Positions 54,945 to 62,952 of a stretch of 64,000 nt of DNA are shown piece after piece; the stretch's first letter is position 1; every line of letters starts with the position of its first letter. Location: contig CM072801.1 of assembly GCA_037013495.1 (NCBI GenBank), positions 88,459,816 through 88,523,815 on the forward strand, in the 5' to 3' direction. Source of the DNA: Hippophae tibetana (lineage: Eukaryota; Streptophyta; Magnoliopsida; Rosales; Elaeagnaceae). Made by a program: the position numbers and the translations under genes. The notes beneath the pieces are model-generated. The model searched no databases and was not told the DNA's origin. It was given only the letters and a program-made list of their open reading frames with translations.

Positions 54945-54993
54945 TGATGTCATCAATGATGTCAGCATGACGTCACAGGGGCGGCTGCACGTG
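54945..54993 (-). promoter_or_regulatory. U3 cluster: three TGAYGTCA sites plus a G-box
   Basis: TGATGTCA lies at 54945-54952, TGATGTCA at 54957-54964 and TGACGTCA at 54968-54975, with 12- and 11-bp spacing, close to one helical turn. CACGTG follows at 54988-54993. TGACGTCA is the bZIP/TGA-factor palindrome and paired TGACG sites about 12 bp apart form the as-1 element. CACGTG is the G-box. The cluster sits 78-127 bp upstream of the TATA box. The two TGATGTCA sites differ from TGACGTCA only by a C-to-T change at a CpG. Stress or hormone response is inference. Confidence 0.65.
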
Positions 54994-55205
54994 AAAAATG
55001 GGGCGAAAACGCGTTGGGCGCGCGGAGGGGGGCTGCTGGGGCTGTCGCTGCGCGCAGCTCGGCGCGCGTGAACAGTGCCAGCGCGCTGCGCTGCGCGCAG
55101 CTTGGCATGCCAGCGCGCGCGGGCGCGCGCGGAATGGGCGCTGGGGCGCGCGCGGCTGGGCGCTGGGGCGCTGAGCTGCGCGCACGGCTGGGCTGCGGCG
55201 CGCAA
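54976..55205 (-). promoter_or_regulatory. GC- and CpG-rich block in U3
   Basis: About 230 bp are dominated by GCGCGC, GGCGC and GCTGCG strings, in sharp contrast to the AT-rich DNA on both sides. It includes the palindrome GCTGCGCGCAGC (55090-55101), alternating GC runs, and the direct repeat TGGGCGCTGGGGCGC at 55135-55149 and 55157-55171. Several overlapping ORFs of 60-150 codons run through it on both strands but have biased low-complexity A/R/P composition and look spurious. The block lies upstream of the TATA box. CpGs are plentiful and not visibly decayed. Confidence 0.8.
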
Positions 55206-55502
55206 TTTCCGTCTTTTTGACATTTTTGACCTTTTCGACCCATTTCGTCCGATTTTTCCATGTTTGTTGACCTTTTCTCACTTATTTGTTGATATATTTG
55301 TGATGTATTGCTTCAAATATTCCTCTTTGAGTCTTTACATTGTGTTTTTAAGCCAAAATACCTGAAAAACAATAAAAATACCCGTGATTCCGAAAAAGAC
55401 AAATTTATATAAATATATGATAAAACATATAAATATATGTATTTTTAATCAATTAAGGTACATAAAATCATGGTTATTTTAGTGCTTTTTGAGCACTCAT
55501 CA

Positions 55503-55514
55503 CAACCCCCAACC
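55503..55514 (-). other. Polypurine tract for plus-strand priming
   Basis: The minus strand reads GGTTGGGGGTTG directly before the LTR start TGATGAGTGC. Position and composition fit the polypurine tract that primes second-strand synthesis. Confidence 0.75.
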
Positions 55515-55519
55515 AGCTT

Positions 55520-55539
55520 CTTGCTAGTCTCTTAGCAAG
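55520..55539 (-). other. Hairpin beside the polypurine tract
   Basis: CTTGCTA (55520-55526) pairs with TAGCAAG (55533-55539) around six bases. The same DNA can also fold as CTCTT-AGC-AAGAG. That second form shares its apex, TCTTAGCAAGA, with the hairpin after the gag-pol stop at 57390-57406. Confidence 0.6.
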
Positions 55540-57055
55540 AGAAGCGATAAAAGCTAAAAATTAAACTATCCTAAATCACTTTCGTGGATTGAAACGGTTG
55601 CATTTAGCCTATGCAACAAGCCGTTAAACCCCTAGGTTGCTCTAGTGGACGAGTTTGAGTCTCGTGAGGGTTTTCAGTAATGATACCCACAAACATTGAA
55701 CTAAATGTAAAGATAAAAACAATCAAATCAAAAATTAAAATTACAACACAATCAAAAATTAATTTAAGAGTAAAAGAACACAACATATCACAAAAATATC
55801 TCATACTTTTTAATCTCTTTTAAGATCATAATTGAAATCTCAAGCATAAGTTATTTTAATCTCTTTAAACAATCATGATTTTATTATAATAATTAGTCGA
55901 AAATCATTTTCATATTTCATTTCAAAAATGTATCAATTTAATTTTACCCAATTTCAGTGTCATGAATCAGTATTCGCTTCGACTCTATTCCTCACAAGTC
56001 AATACTCTCAAAGCACTGAATCCTATGGGTTCAAACACTCATACTAATTTATATGCGAAAGAGTTGATGTATAGAAATGAACTAATATGTTCGCATATGT
56101 ATAAAGAATAAAGGCTCAAAGTGTTATTTTAACATTGATCTCATGAAAGGAATCGAATGTATAAATTATAAAGATATCATATACAAAAATTATTTTCATG
56201 CATAAATCAAACTCATTAAGAAAGAATTTCAAGATATATGCTTTTACAAATGAAGAAATTGCAAAGACTTTTTAGGGAATTACTTCCTATATCTTTCTTT
56301 TGTAATTAGCCTTTACTCACAACTTTGTAGGCAATGTGGGTCATAGTATGTAGATGATACTATTTTTTATCTCTCTATTTTTTTTTTTTTTTTTTCTGTA
56401 GATATTTTTCAATATATGTATTTTTTTTAGAGAGTCAACCCATGTACAGATTGTACATTTTTTTGGATTTTGGTGAGTGGTTAATTTTGTGTCTTTTCTG
56501 TTTGATCTCGGTTTAGGTAACCCCAGATATGTCTTTTTGTTTTTGTAGCAGTCATGCATGAATGAGATATAAGCATATACTATCAATTTCTACTCAAATC
56601 GTTTAATCTAAACGAAAAATAATAATAAAAAATATATGATACTCTATTAAGATGAAAAAAATTCATACATTCAATGCTAATACCTATAGAGATCATCTAA
56701 ACTTTTTGAATAAATAAGAAATGTGTTTGGAGTAGAAAAAATATATATTTCACTCTGAATAAAAGAAATTAGGCTCAAATTATATCTCACAAGGGTAGTC
56801 TCCACTAAAACAAAATTCATAAATACCGATTTTGCGTTTAATCTAATTTCCACATTTTATCAAGAAATACTAGTTATGACAAAAACTAACTAATTATCAA
56901 AAATAATTACACAATATTTCATGATATGTTTTCAAAAATTAATCTAACAGTACCAAAGACTTAACTATTTACTTAAATTTGATTTAAAGAACTGATAAAT
57001 TTTTGTGAGAATTTTTTTATTTTTTTATTTTTATATATATAGCATGGTAACTTTT
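55540..57055 (-). other. Non-coding internal region, no env-like gene
   Basis: This AT-rich stretch lies where many Athila elements carry an env-like ORF. The longest minus-strand ORF is 81 codons (56586-56341) and ends in a lysine-rich low-complexity run next to a long poly-T (about 56378-56395 on plus). I see no conserved domain, signal peptide or membrane segment. The region is best called non-coding, after loss or absence of an envelope-like gene. Confidence 0.7.
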
Positions 57056-57095
57056 CACCACCCCCAACCTAGAACTTACATTGTCCTCAATGTAA
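57056..57095 (-). other. Internal PPT-like G tract with adjoining hairpin
   Basis: The minus strand reads TTACATTG-AGGA-CAATGTAA (57095-57076), a perfect 8-bp stem with a 4-base loop, followed by GGTTGGGGGTGGTG (57069-57056). The G tract closely resembles the polypurine tract at 55503-55514 (shared GGTTGGGGGT). It lies about 320 bp past the gag-pol stop. A second or ancestral priming site is inference. Confidence 0.6.
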
Positions 57096-57357
57096 CAACT
57101 GCAAATTAAAGATAAAGAGAAAAGAGGAGAAAGATTACCTATTTCTTGAGAATGTGTAAGTAGTAATGAAGAAATGCAGGTGCATCCATCATATTCATCA
57201 TTAAAGTGTATACAGACAGATCGCTGTGAACTCTTAACATCTCAACAAATATTTTAGTTTTAACAAATTTAAAAATTATTCACATACAAGTAAACTAAAA
57301 TAAACAATAAAATTAAGTAAATAAAACAAATAACAATAAAAAAAAATTACCTAACAT

Positions 57358-57406
57358 GATGGGTTGCCTCCCATCCAGCGCTTAGTTTAACGTCTTAGCA
57401 AGACGT
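57358..57406 (-). other. Two-hairpin module after gag-pol
   Basis: Thirteen bases past the stop codon, ACGTCTT and AAGACGT pair around a 3-base loop (57390-57406). Fourteen bases further, GATGGG and CCCATC pair around AGGCAA (57358-57375, minus strand). From memory, GGGAGGCAACCC-type sequences after pol are common in plant Athila/Tat-like elements. A diverged copy follows the gag-only ORF at 62835-62884. Confidence 0.75.
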
Positions 57407-57418
57407 ATCTTTTTGGTG

Positions 57419-60400
57419 CTAAGGGTTACTCAGCCAAATGCAATCCATTTCAGCAATGTTGTTCGGTTCTTCCACATAAGGCTTGACACGATGGCCATTA
57501 ACTTTGAACGTTTTTTGTGTCTTGGAGTCCAATAGTTCTACCACTCCATGTTCAGATACCTGAACTATTTTGAATGGTCCATCCCATCTTGATCTTAGCT
57601 TTCCTGGAAACAATCTCAAACGAGAGTTAAATAAAAGAACTTTCATTCCAGGGTGAAAAGTTTTAGGAACTAGCCTCTTGTCATGATAGCGCTTAGTACG
57701 CTCCTTGTATAATTTGGCATTCTCATAGGCTTCATTCCTAATTTCTTCCAACTCATGAAGCTGGAGTACTCGTTTTTCACCTGCTTTATCTAAATCCATG
57801 TTTAGCTCTTTAATTGCCCAATAAGCCTTGTGTTCAAGTTCAACTGGAAGGTGGCACGCTTTCCCAAAGATTAACCGGTAAGGGCTCATCCCAATAGGTG
57901 TTTTGTAAGCGGTGCGGTATGCCCATAAGGCATCATTTAACTTAAATGCCCAATCCTTCCTTGAAGGACGCACAGTGCGTTCCAGTATTCCCTTGATTTG
58001 CCTATTACTTACTTCCACTAATCCGGAAGTTTGAGGATGATATGGAGTAGCTACCTTATGTGTGATGTTGTACTTGTTTAGTACTCCATCAAAGAGTTTG
58101 TTACAAAAATGGCTACCTCCATCACTTATTATAGCTCTAGGCGTTCCGAACCTACTGAATATGAAATCTTTCAAGAATTTCACAACAACATTAGCATCAT
58201 TGGTTTTGGTGGGGATAGCTTCTACCCACTTGGACACATAATCCACAGCAACCAAAATGTATTGAAAACCATTAGATGGGGGAAAAGGACCCATAAAGTC
58301 AATCCCCCATACGTCAAAGAGTTCAACAACTAAATTAGATGTCAAAGGCATTTCATCTCTTTTGCTTATGTTTCCTGTTCTTTGACATCTATCACATTGT
58401 GCACAAAACATATGAGCATCTTTAAAAAGAGTGGGCCAAAAGAATCCAGACTGTAATATCTTACGGGCTGTCTTTTCTCCTCCAAAATGACCCCCACAAT
58501 GAAGTTCATGACAAAAAGTCAGAATGCTCTTATGTTCTTCTTCAGGTACACATCTCCGGATGACTTGATCTTGACCAATCTTGTATAAATAAGGGTCATC
58601 CCAGAAATAGTCCTTAATAGTTTTAAAAAACCTTTTCTTCTCCTGATATGAAGTGTTAGGTCGCAAAACATCAGTGGCAAGATAGTTTACAATATCAGCG
58701 TACCATGGGTTCGGACCTATGAAAAATAACTGTTCATCAGGAAAGGTTTCAACTATATCGTCATTACTCTCATCTTTAAGAGAATTAAAGTCAGAAATTA
58801 ACCTAGACAAATGGTCAGCTACTAAGTTTTCACTGCCTTTCTTATCCTTGATTTCTAGGTCAAATTCTTGTAAGAGTAAGACCCACCTGATTAATCTTGG
58901 CTTGGCATTTGGTTTACTCAATAGGTATCTTAAAGCAGCATGATCAGAATGCACAATCACTTTAGATCCTACTAAATAAGACCGAAATTTGTCTAAAGAG
59001 AATACTATAGCCAAGAATTCCTTTTCAGTGGTGGTGTAATTCATCTGGGCATCATTGAGTGTTTTGCTAGCATAGTAGATGACATGTAAACGCTTTTCCA
59101 CTCTTTGTCCCAGGACTGCTCCTATTGCATAATCAGAAGCGTCACACATTATTTCAAAGGGTAAAGACCAGTTTGGTGCCATTATAACAGGGGTAGATGT
59201 GAGTTTATCTTTCAAGGTATTAAAGGAAGTAAGGCAGTCATTGTTGAAATCAAAATCAGCATCTTTGGATAGCAAGTTACATAATGGACGACTTATTTTA
59301 GAGAAATCTTTAATAAATCGTCTGTAGAATCCTGCATGTCCCAAGAAGCTTCTTATCCCCTTCACAGATGTAGGGGGAGGTAGTTTGGATATCAATTCAA
59401 CTTTTGCCTTATCAACTTCAATACCCTTGTTTGAAATTATATGTCCTAAAACTATCCCTTGTTGAACCATAAAATGACTTTTCTCCCAACTAAGGGTTAG
59501 ATTGCATTCAATGCATCTTTCTAAAACCAAAGTCAATTTATGTAAGCAATCATCAAATGAGTTCCCAAAGACAGAGAAATCGTCCATGAAAATCTCAATG
59601 AATTTTTCCACCATGTCCGAGAAAATGGATATCATGCATCTCTGGAACGTGGCAGGGGCATTGCATAACCCAAATGGCATTCTGCGAAAAGCAAATGTCC
59701 CAAAAGGACATGTAAATGTGGTCTTTTCCTGATCTTCTGGTGCTATGGGTACTTGATAATATCCAGACAGTCCATCCAAAAAACAGTAAAATTCGTGCCC
59801 AGCTAATCTTTCCAACATTTGATCAATGAATGGAAGAGGAAAGTGATCCTTTTTCGTATATAAATTTAGTTTCCTAAAATCTATACACATTCTCCATCCA
59901 GTGATTATTCTAGTGGGCACTAATTCACTTTTGTCATTCTTAACAACTGTTATCCCAGATTTCTTTGGTACCACATGCACTGGACTAACCCACTTACTAT
60001 CTGCAATAGGGTAGATAATCCCTTCTTCTAATAATTTAAGAATTTCCTTCTTAACTACCTCTTGCATGTTTGGGTTTAGTCTTCTTTGGGCCTCTCGTAC
60101 AGGTTTAGCACCGTCCTCCAAGTTGATCTTGTGCATACACATTGTTGGACTAATGCCTCTTATATCCCCTATACTCCAACCTATAGATTTCTTAAACTGT
60201 TTAAGCACTTTGATGAGTTCCTTTTCTTGTGGTTTGGTCAAGGTTGAAGAAATTATCACTGGATAAGTTTCCCCTTCTCCCAAAAACACATATTTTAAGT
60301 GCTCAGGTAAGTCTTTGAGTTCAAGTTCAGGTGGATTGGCCTCTTTAATAGATGAAGAACTGGGTAGATTTAAAAGTGTACTAGATTTTGTCATCACTTC

Positions 60401-62590
60401 ATTATTGTCTAGTTGTTCAAGGTACCCCTTTATTTCCTCATCTAAATCTTCTTCAACCTTTTCAAGTGTAAGAACGGTTTCAAGCTTGTCTTCTATTCTG
60501 GTTCGGAAAAAGGTGTTTTGGACAAGATTATCCAAAGGATCAACATCGAATATTTCATCGATGGCAGAAATAGAAGGGAAAGGTGAAGAATCAAAAACTT
60601 TAAAATGAACAGTCTCTCCTAAGACTGTCATTGTCAAATTTCCATCTTGGACATCAATAATAGTTTTAGTAGTTGCCATAAATGGTCTACCAAGCAGTAT
60701 TGTGTGCTCTCTGTCCAATGCTGGATTTTCTTGCATATCCAGAACCACAAAGTCAACAGGTATTATCAGTTTGTCTACCTGTACCAAAACATCCTCAACT
60801 ATTCCCTCTGGATATTTAAGAGATCTATCTGCAAGTTGAAGGGACATAGTTGTGGGTTTTAAATCCCCTAGATTGAGTTGTAAGAATATAGAGTAGGGCA
60901 TCAAATTTATACTAGCACCTAAATCAAGCATTGCTTTAGCAACCTTCCTATCCCCCATAGTTATGTTTATAATAAAACTTCCAGGGTCTTTCAACTTAGG
61001 GGGTAGTTTGTGCTGAAGTACAGCGCTAGAAATTTCTGATACTACTACTCGTTCATTCAGTTCATACCTCCTTTTCTTAGTGTTCAACTCTTTGAAAAAT
61101 TTGGCATATGAGGGCACATTCATGATCACTTCTAATAATGGTAAATTGATATTTACTTTAGAGAGCATATTAAAAAGATCAGTGAATTGCTTATCTTGTT
61201 TGGATTCTTTCAACCGGTGGGGAAAAGGTACTTGTATCTGGTGTGGTTCTGTTGTCTTTTGAATTTTGGGGGTGTCAGATGACCCCCCAATGAGTTTTTC
61301 AGAAGGCTTGTTAAGTTTAACACTTGTGTCTCCTTTTTGCGAGATTAGAGTATCGCCTTCTTTGTTACCTGAACTACAAGGTAGATTGTTAGAGATTTCA
61401 GGTAAACTAGTATTGACTACCTTACCACTTCGAAGGGTTCTAACATCCTTTGCTTGTTCTGGTTGACTGGGCAACTTTCCTGGTTCTTTCTTTTGCATTT
61501 GTTCAGCCAGTTGCCCAACTTTAGATTCAATCCTTTTAACTGAAGCCTCCATGGTGTTCAACCTTTGATTAGTCATCAATTGGTTGTCACGACTAACTTG
61601 AATAAAAGCATTCAAGCTATCTTCTAAGGTTGGCTTAAAAGATTGGCTTGGTGGGTAAGGGTGGTTGTTATCTGACCTTAGTGTTGGATATTGGGTGTAG
61701 GCTGGGTGATTATAGGTGTTTGGATGATATCTTTGAAAAGATTGAACTTCCTCTATGGCATCGACACTAGAATCACAAGTATTTGAACAATTATGAGTAC
61801 CATGCCCAATTGAACAACACACTTCACATACCTCTTGATTTGAAATTTGGTAGGAAGTGAGGAATTTCACTTGTTTAGTCAATTCAGCAAGTTGCAAGGT
61901 TATCTCATTATCAGAGCCGACTTCATTGACCTTTGCTTTCCTTCTACCACCTCTTTGTTGGGAATTAGAACCCAACAGCTCATAAAGATTATAGGTTTCC
62001 TCTGCGGTCTTTTCTCCTACAGCACCTCCAGCAGCATTATCAACCATGTATTGACTCTGTAGTGTCAATCCATCATAAAAGAATTGGTTTTGTAGCTGTA
62101 AGGGAAAGCTATGATTTTGACATTGCATGAAAAGGAGTTTGAATCGTTCCCAAGCTTCATGAAAGGGCTCTTCATTCATTTGAGAAAATGTTGCTATCTT
62201 TGTTCTTAGATCAACAGTCTTTTGATGGGAATAGAACCTACCCATGAAAATTTCATAGACTGCCTCCCAAGTTTTAAAAGAACCTGACTGTAGAGTAATG
62301 AACCATGACCAAGCTTTATCTTTGAGAGTGTAAGGAAAACACCTCATCCTAAGTTGATCTTCATTAATTGCATGTAGTGGAAAGGTTTGGACAATAGCAT
62401 AGAATTCTCGAATGAAATTTAAAGGGTCTTCATTAGGGATACCGTAAAAGGAAGGCAACAAAGAATAATGAATCTTTTTCAATTCATAATTCCTTGCAGC
62501 CTCTTGTAATTGGATACCGGAAGTTACATTGCCAATGATTGGCATTGTATATTCTTTCATCTTTTTCCGCCTATCTTCAGCATCTCCCAT
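57419..62590 (-). CDS. gag-pol: Gag-Pol polyprotein, Athila type, intact 1723 aa
   Basis: One uninterrupted ORF encodes the structural and replication proteins of the element. The start ATG has A at -3 and G at +4. Domains in order: gag capsid region (about 45-215, with [12 protein letters not shown] and FYDGLT), zinc knuckle C255-x2-C258-x4-H263-x4-C268, a coiled segment (about 320-367), aspartic protease with DLGAS at 556-560, reverse transcriptase (about 845-1050, D939 and FMDD at 1001-1004), RNase H (D1150, E1191, D1216, D1259), and integrase with H1364-x3-H1368, C1399-x2-C1402 and D1431, D1490, E1526 (35 residues between the last two). GPF at 1671-1673 marks the integrase C-terminal module; no chromodomain follows. 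There is no stop or frameshift, so the protein could be functional. Gag and pol share one frame, so there is no visible device for making excess Gag. The nearest relatives I recall are Athila, Calypso and Cyclops. Confidence 0.97.
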   Translation of the reverse strand: MGDAEDRRKKMKEYTMPIIGNVTSGIQLQEAARNYELKKIHYSLLPSFYGIPNEDPLNFIREFYAIVQTFPLHAINEDQLRMRCFPYTLKDKAWSWFITLQSGSFKTWEAVYEIFMGRFYSHQKTVDLRTKIATFSQMNEEPFHEAWERFKLLFMQCQNHSFPLQLQNQFFYDGLTLQSQYMVDNAAGGAVGEKTAEETYNLYELLGSNSQQRGGRRKAKVNEVGSDNEITLQLAELTKQVKFLTSYQISNQEVCEVCCSIGHGTHNCSNTCDSSVDAIEEVQSFQRYHPNTYNHPAYTQYPTLRSDNNHPYPPSQSFKPTLEDSLNAFIQVSRDNQLMTNQRLNTMEASVKRIESKVGQLAEQMQKKEPGKLPSQPEQAKDVRTLRSGKVVNTSLPEISNNLPCSSGNKEGDTLISQKGDTSVKLNKPSEKLIGGSSDTPKIQKTTEPHQIQVPFPHRLKESKQDKQFTDLFNMLSKVNINLPLLEVIMNVPSYAKFFKELNTKKRRYELNERVVVSEISSAVLQHKLPPKLKDPGSFIINITMGDRKVAKAMLDLGASINLMPYSIFLQLNLGDLKPTTMSLQLADRSLKYPEGIVEDVLVQVDKLIIPVDFVVLDMQENPALDREHTILLGRPFMATTKTIIDVQDGNLTMTVLGETVHFKVFDSSPFPSISAIDEIFDVDPLDNLVQNTFFRTRIEDKLETVLTLEKVEEDLDEEIKGYLEQLDNNEVMTKSSTLLNLPSSSSIKEANPPELELKDLPEHLKYVFLGEGETYPVIISSTLTKPQEKELIKVLKQFKKSIGWSIGDIRGISPTMCMHKINLEDGAKPVREAQRRLNPNMQEVVKKEILKLLEEGIIYPIADSKWVSPVHVVPKKSGITVVKNDKSELVPTRIITGWRMCIDFRKLNLYTKKDHFPLPFIDQMLERLAGHEFYCFLDGLSGYYQVPIAPEDQEKTTFTCPFGTFAFRRMPFGLCNAPATFQRCMISIFSDMVEKFIEIFMDDFSVFGNSFDDCLHKLTLVLERCIECNLTLSWEKSHFMVQQGIVLGHIISNKGIEVDKAKVELISKLPPPTSVKGIRSFLGHAGFYRRFIKDFSKISRPLCNLLSKDADFDFNNDCLTSFNTLKDKLTSTPVIMAPNWSLPFEIMCDASDYAIGAVLGQRVEKRLHVIYYASKTLNDAQMNYTTTEKEFLAIVFSLDKFRSYLVGSKVIVHSDHAALRYLLSKPNAKPRLIRWVLLLQEFDLEIKDKKGSENLVADHLSRLISDFNSLKDESNDDIVETFPDEQLFFIGPNPWYADIVNYLATDVLRPNTSYQEKKRFFKTIKDYFWDDPYLYKIGQDQVIRRCVPEEEHKSILTFCHELHCGGHFGGEKTARKILQSGFFWPTLFKDAHMFCAQCDRCQRTGNISKRDEMPLTSNLVVELFDVWGIDFMGPFPPSNGFQYILVAVDYVSKWVEAIPTKTNDANVVVKFLKDFIFSRFGTPRAIISDGGSHFCNKLFDGVLNKYNITHKVATPYHPQTSGLVEVSNRQIKGILERTVRPSRKDWAFKLNDALWAYRTAYKTPIGMSPYRLIFGKACHLPVELEHKAYWAIKELNMDLDKAGEKRVLQLHELEEIRNEAYENAKLYKERTKRYHDKRLVPKTFHPGMKVLLFNSRLRLFPGKLRSRWDGPFKIVQVSEHGVVELLDSKTQKTFKVNGHRVKPYVEEPNNIAEMDCIWLSNP

Positions 62591-62713
62591 GGTTGTTTGT
62601 AGTTGAAAATGATCCTCCTCCTATTGTGTATCAACATTTTGCTTTTAGTAGATATCTCTAAGAAATATTTATAACTTGATAAAACGTAAAAGCAAAAAGT
62701 GCAAGGAACCTAA

Positions 62714-62734
62714 TTTTTTTTTTTTTTTTTTTTT
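62714..62734 (-). repeat. A21 homopolymer (minus strand)
   Basis: Twenty-one T on the plus strand give A21 on the coding strand. Upstream on the same strand are A10 (62766-62757) and AATAAA (62785-62780). The AATAAA-to-A10 distance is 13 bases, which resembles a copied poly(A) tail, although AT-rich drift could also produce it. Confidence 0.6.
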
Positions 62735-62834
62735 AAATTTAAGTGAATGGACAGAATTTTTTTTTTGAAACAAACGAATTTTATTTCATCTGAATTTTTA
62801 TTACACGCAAACTAAAACAAAGGAAAATACAATA

Positions 62835-62884
62835 ATGGGTGACCTCCCATACAGGACTAAAATTTATCGTCTTCTAGTAAGACG
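62835..62884 (-). other. Two-hairpin module after the gag-only ORF
   Basis: On the minus strand CGTCTT and AAGACG pair around ACTAG (62884-62868), and ATGGG and CCCAT pair around AGGTCA (62850-62835). Order, orientation and stem sequences match the module after gag-pol at 57358-57406, while the loops and the 17-base linker differ. The module begins 68 bases after the gag-only stop. Confidence 0.7.
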
Positions 62885-62952
62885 TTGCTTGGAGATTGCA
62901 GAATAAAAAAAACTCAATGTCTCCTCTTCATTGAATTCATTTAAGTATCAAA

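Larger units (their letters stand above)
53453..55502 (-). repeat. 3' LTR, 2,050 bp
   Basis: The ends are TGATGA at 53453 and TCATCA at 55502, a 6-bp inverted repeat. A G-rich polypurine tract (minus strand) directly abuts the 55502 side, and satellite DNA abuts 53453. On the minus strand the order is U3 (55502 to about 54835), a TATA box at 54866-54859, then R and U5 (about 1.4 kb). The block around 53515-53580 (ACTCTCGCAAGTGCACGAAT and following) resembles the conserved LTR end I know from Athila/Tat elements. The second LTR is outside the window, so identity between LTRs and insertion age cannot be judged. Confidence 0.88.
62591..62952 (-). other. Spacer between gag-only ORF and gag-pol
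   Basis: This 362-bp stretch holds the tail of the gag-only unit (two hairpins, an AATAAA, A runs of 10 and 21) and the short leader of gag-pol, which contains AATAGGAGGAGGATC. It is far too short for the 2-kb LTR, and I find no LTR end, primer binding site or target-site duplication in it. A pyrimidine-rich AAATATTTCTTAG near 62658-62670 could act as a splice acceptor; this is untested. Confidence 0.7.

Noticed and set aside
54780..55365. Overlapping ORFs of 68-147 codons in the GC-rich LTR block
   Set aside because: They are low-complexity Ala/Arg/Pro-rich on both strands and sit in the U3 promoter; this is expected from GC-rich DNA lacking stop codons.
56341..56586. 81-codon minus-strand ORF as an env-like remnant
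   Set aside because: It has no recognisable domain, signal peptide or membrane segment, and ends in a homopolymer-derived lysine run.
58109..62062. Plus-strand ORFs within gag-pol
   Set aside because: They are antisense shadows of the intact minus-strand polyprotein.
62591..62952. Primer binding site or LTR between the two gag ORFs
   Set aside because: No LTR-end sequence, tRNA-complementary site or 2-kb LTR fits in this 362-bp spacer.
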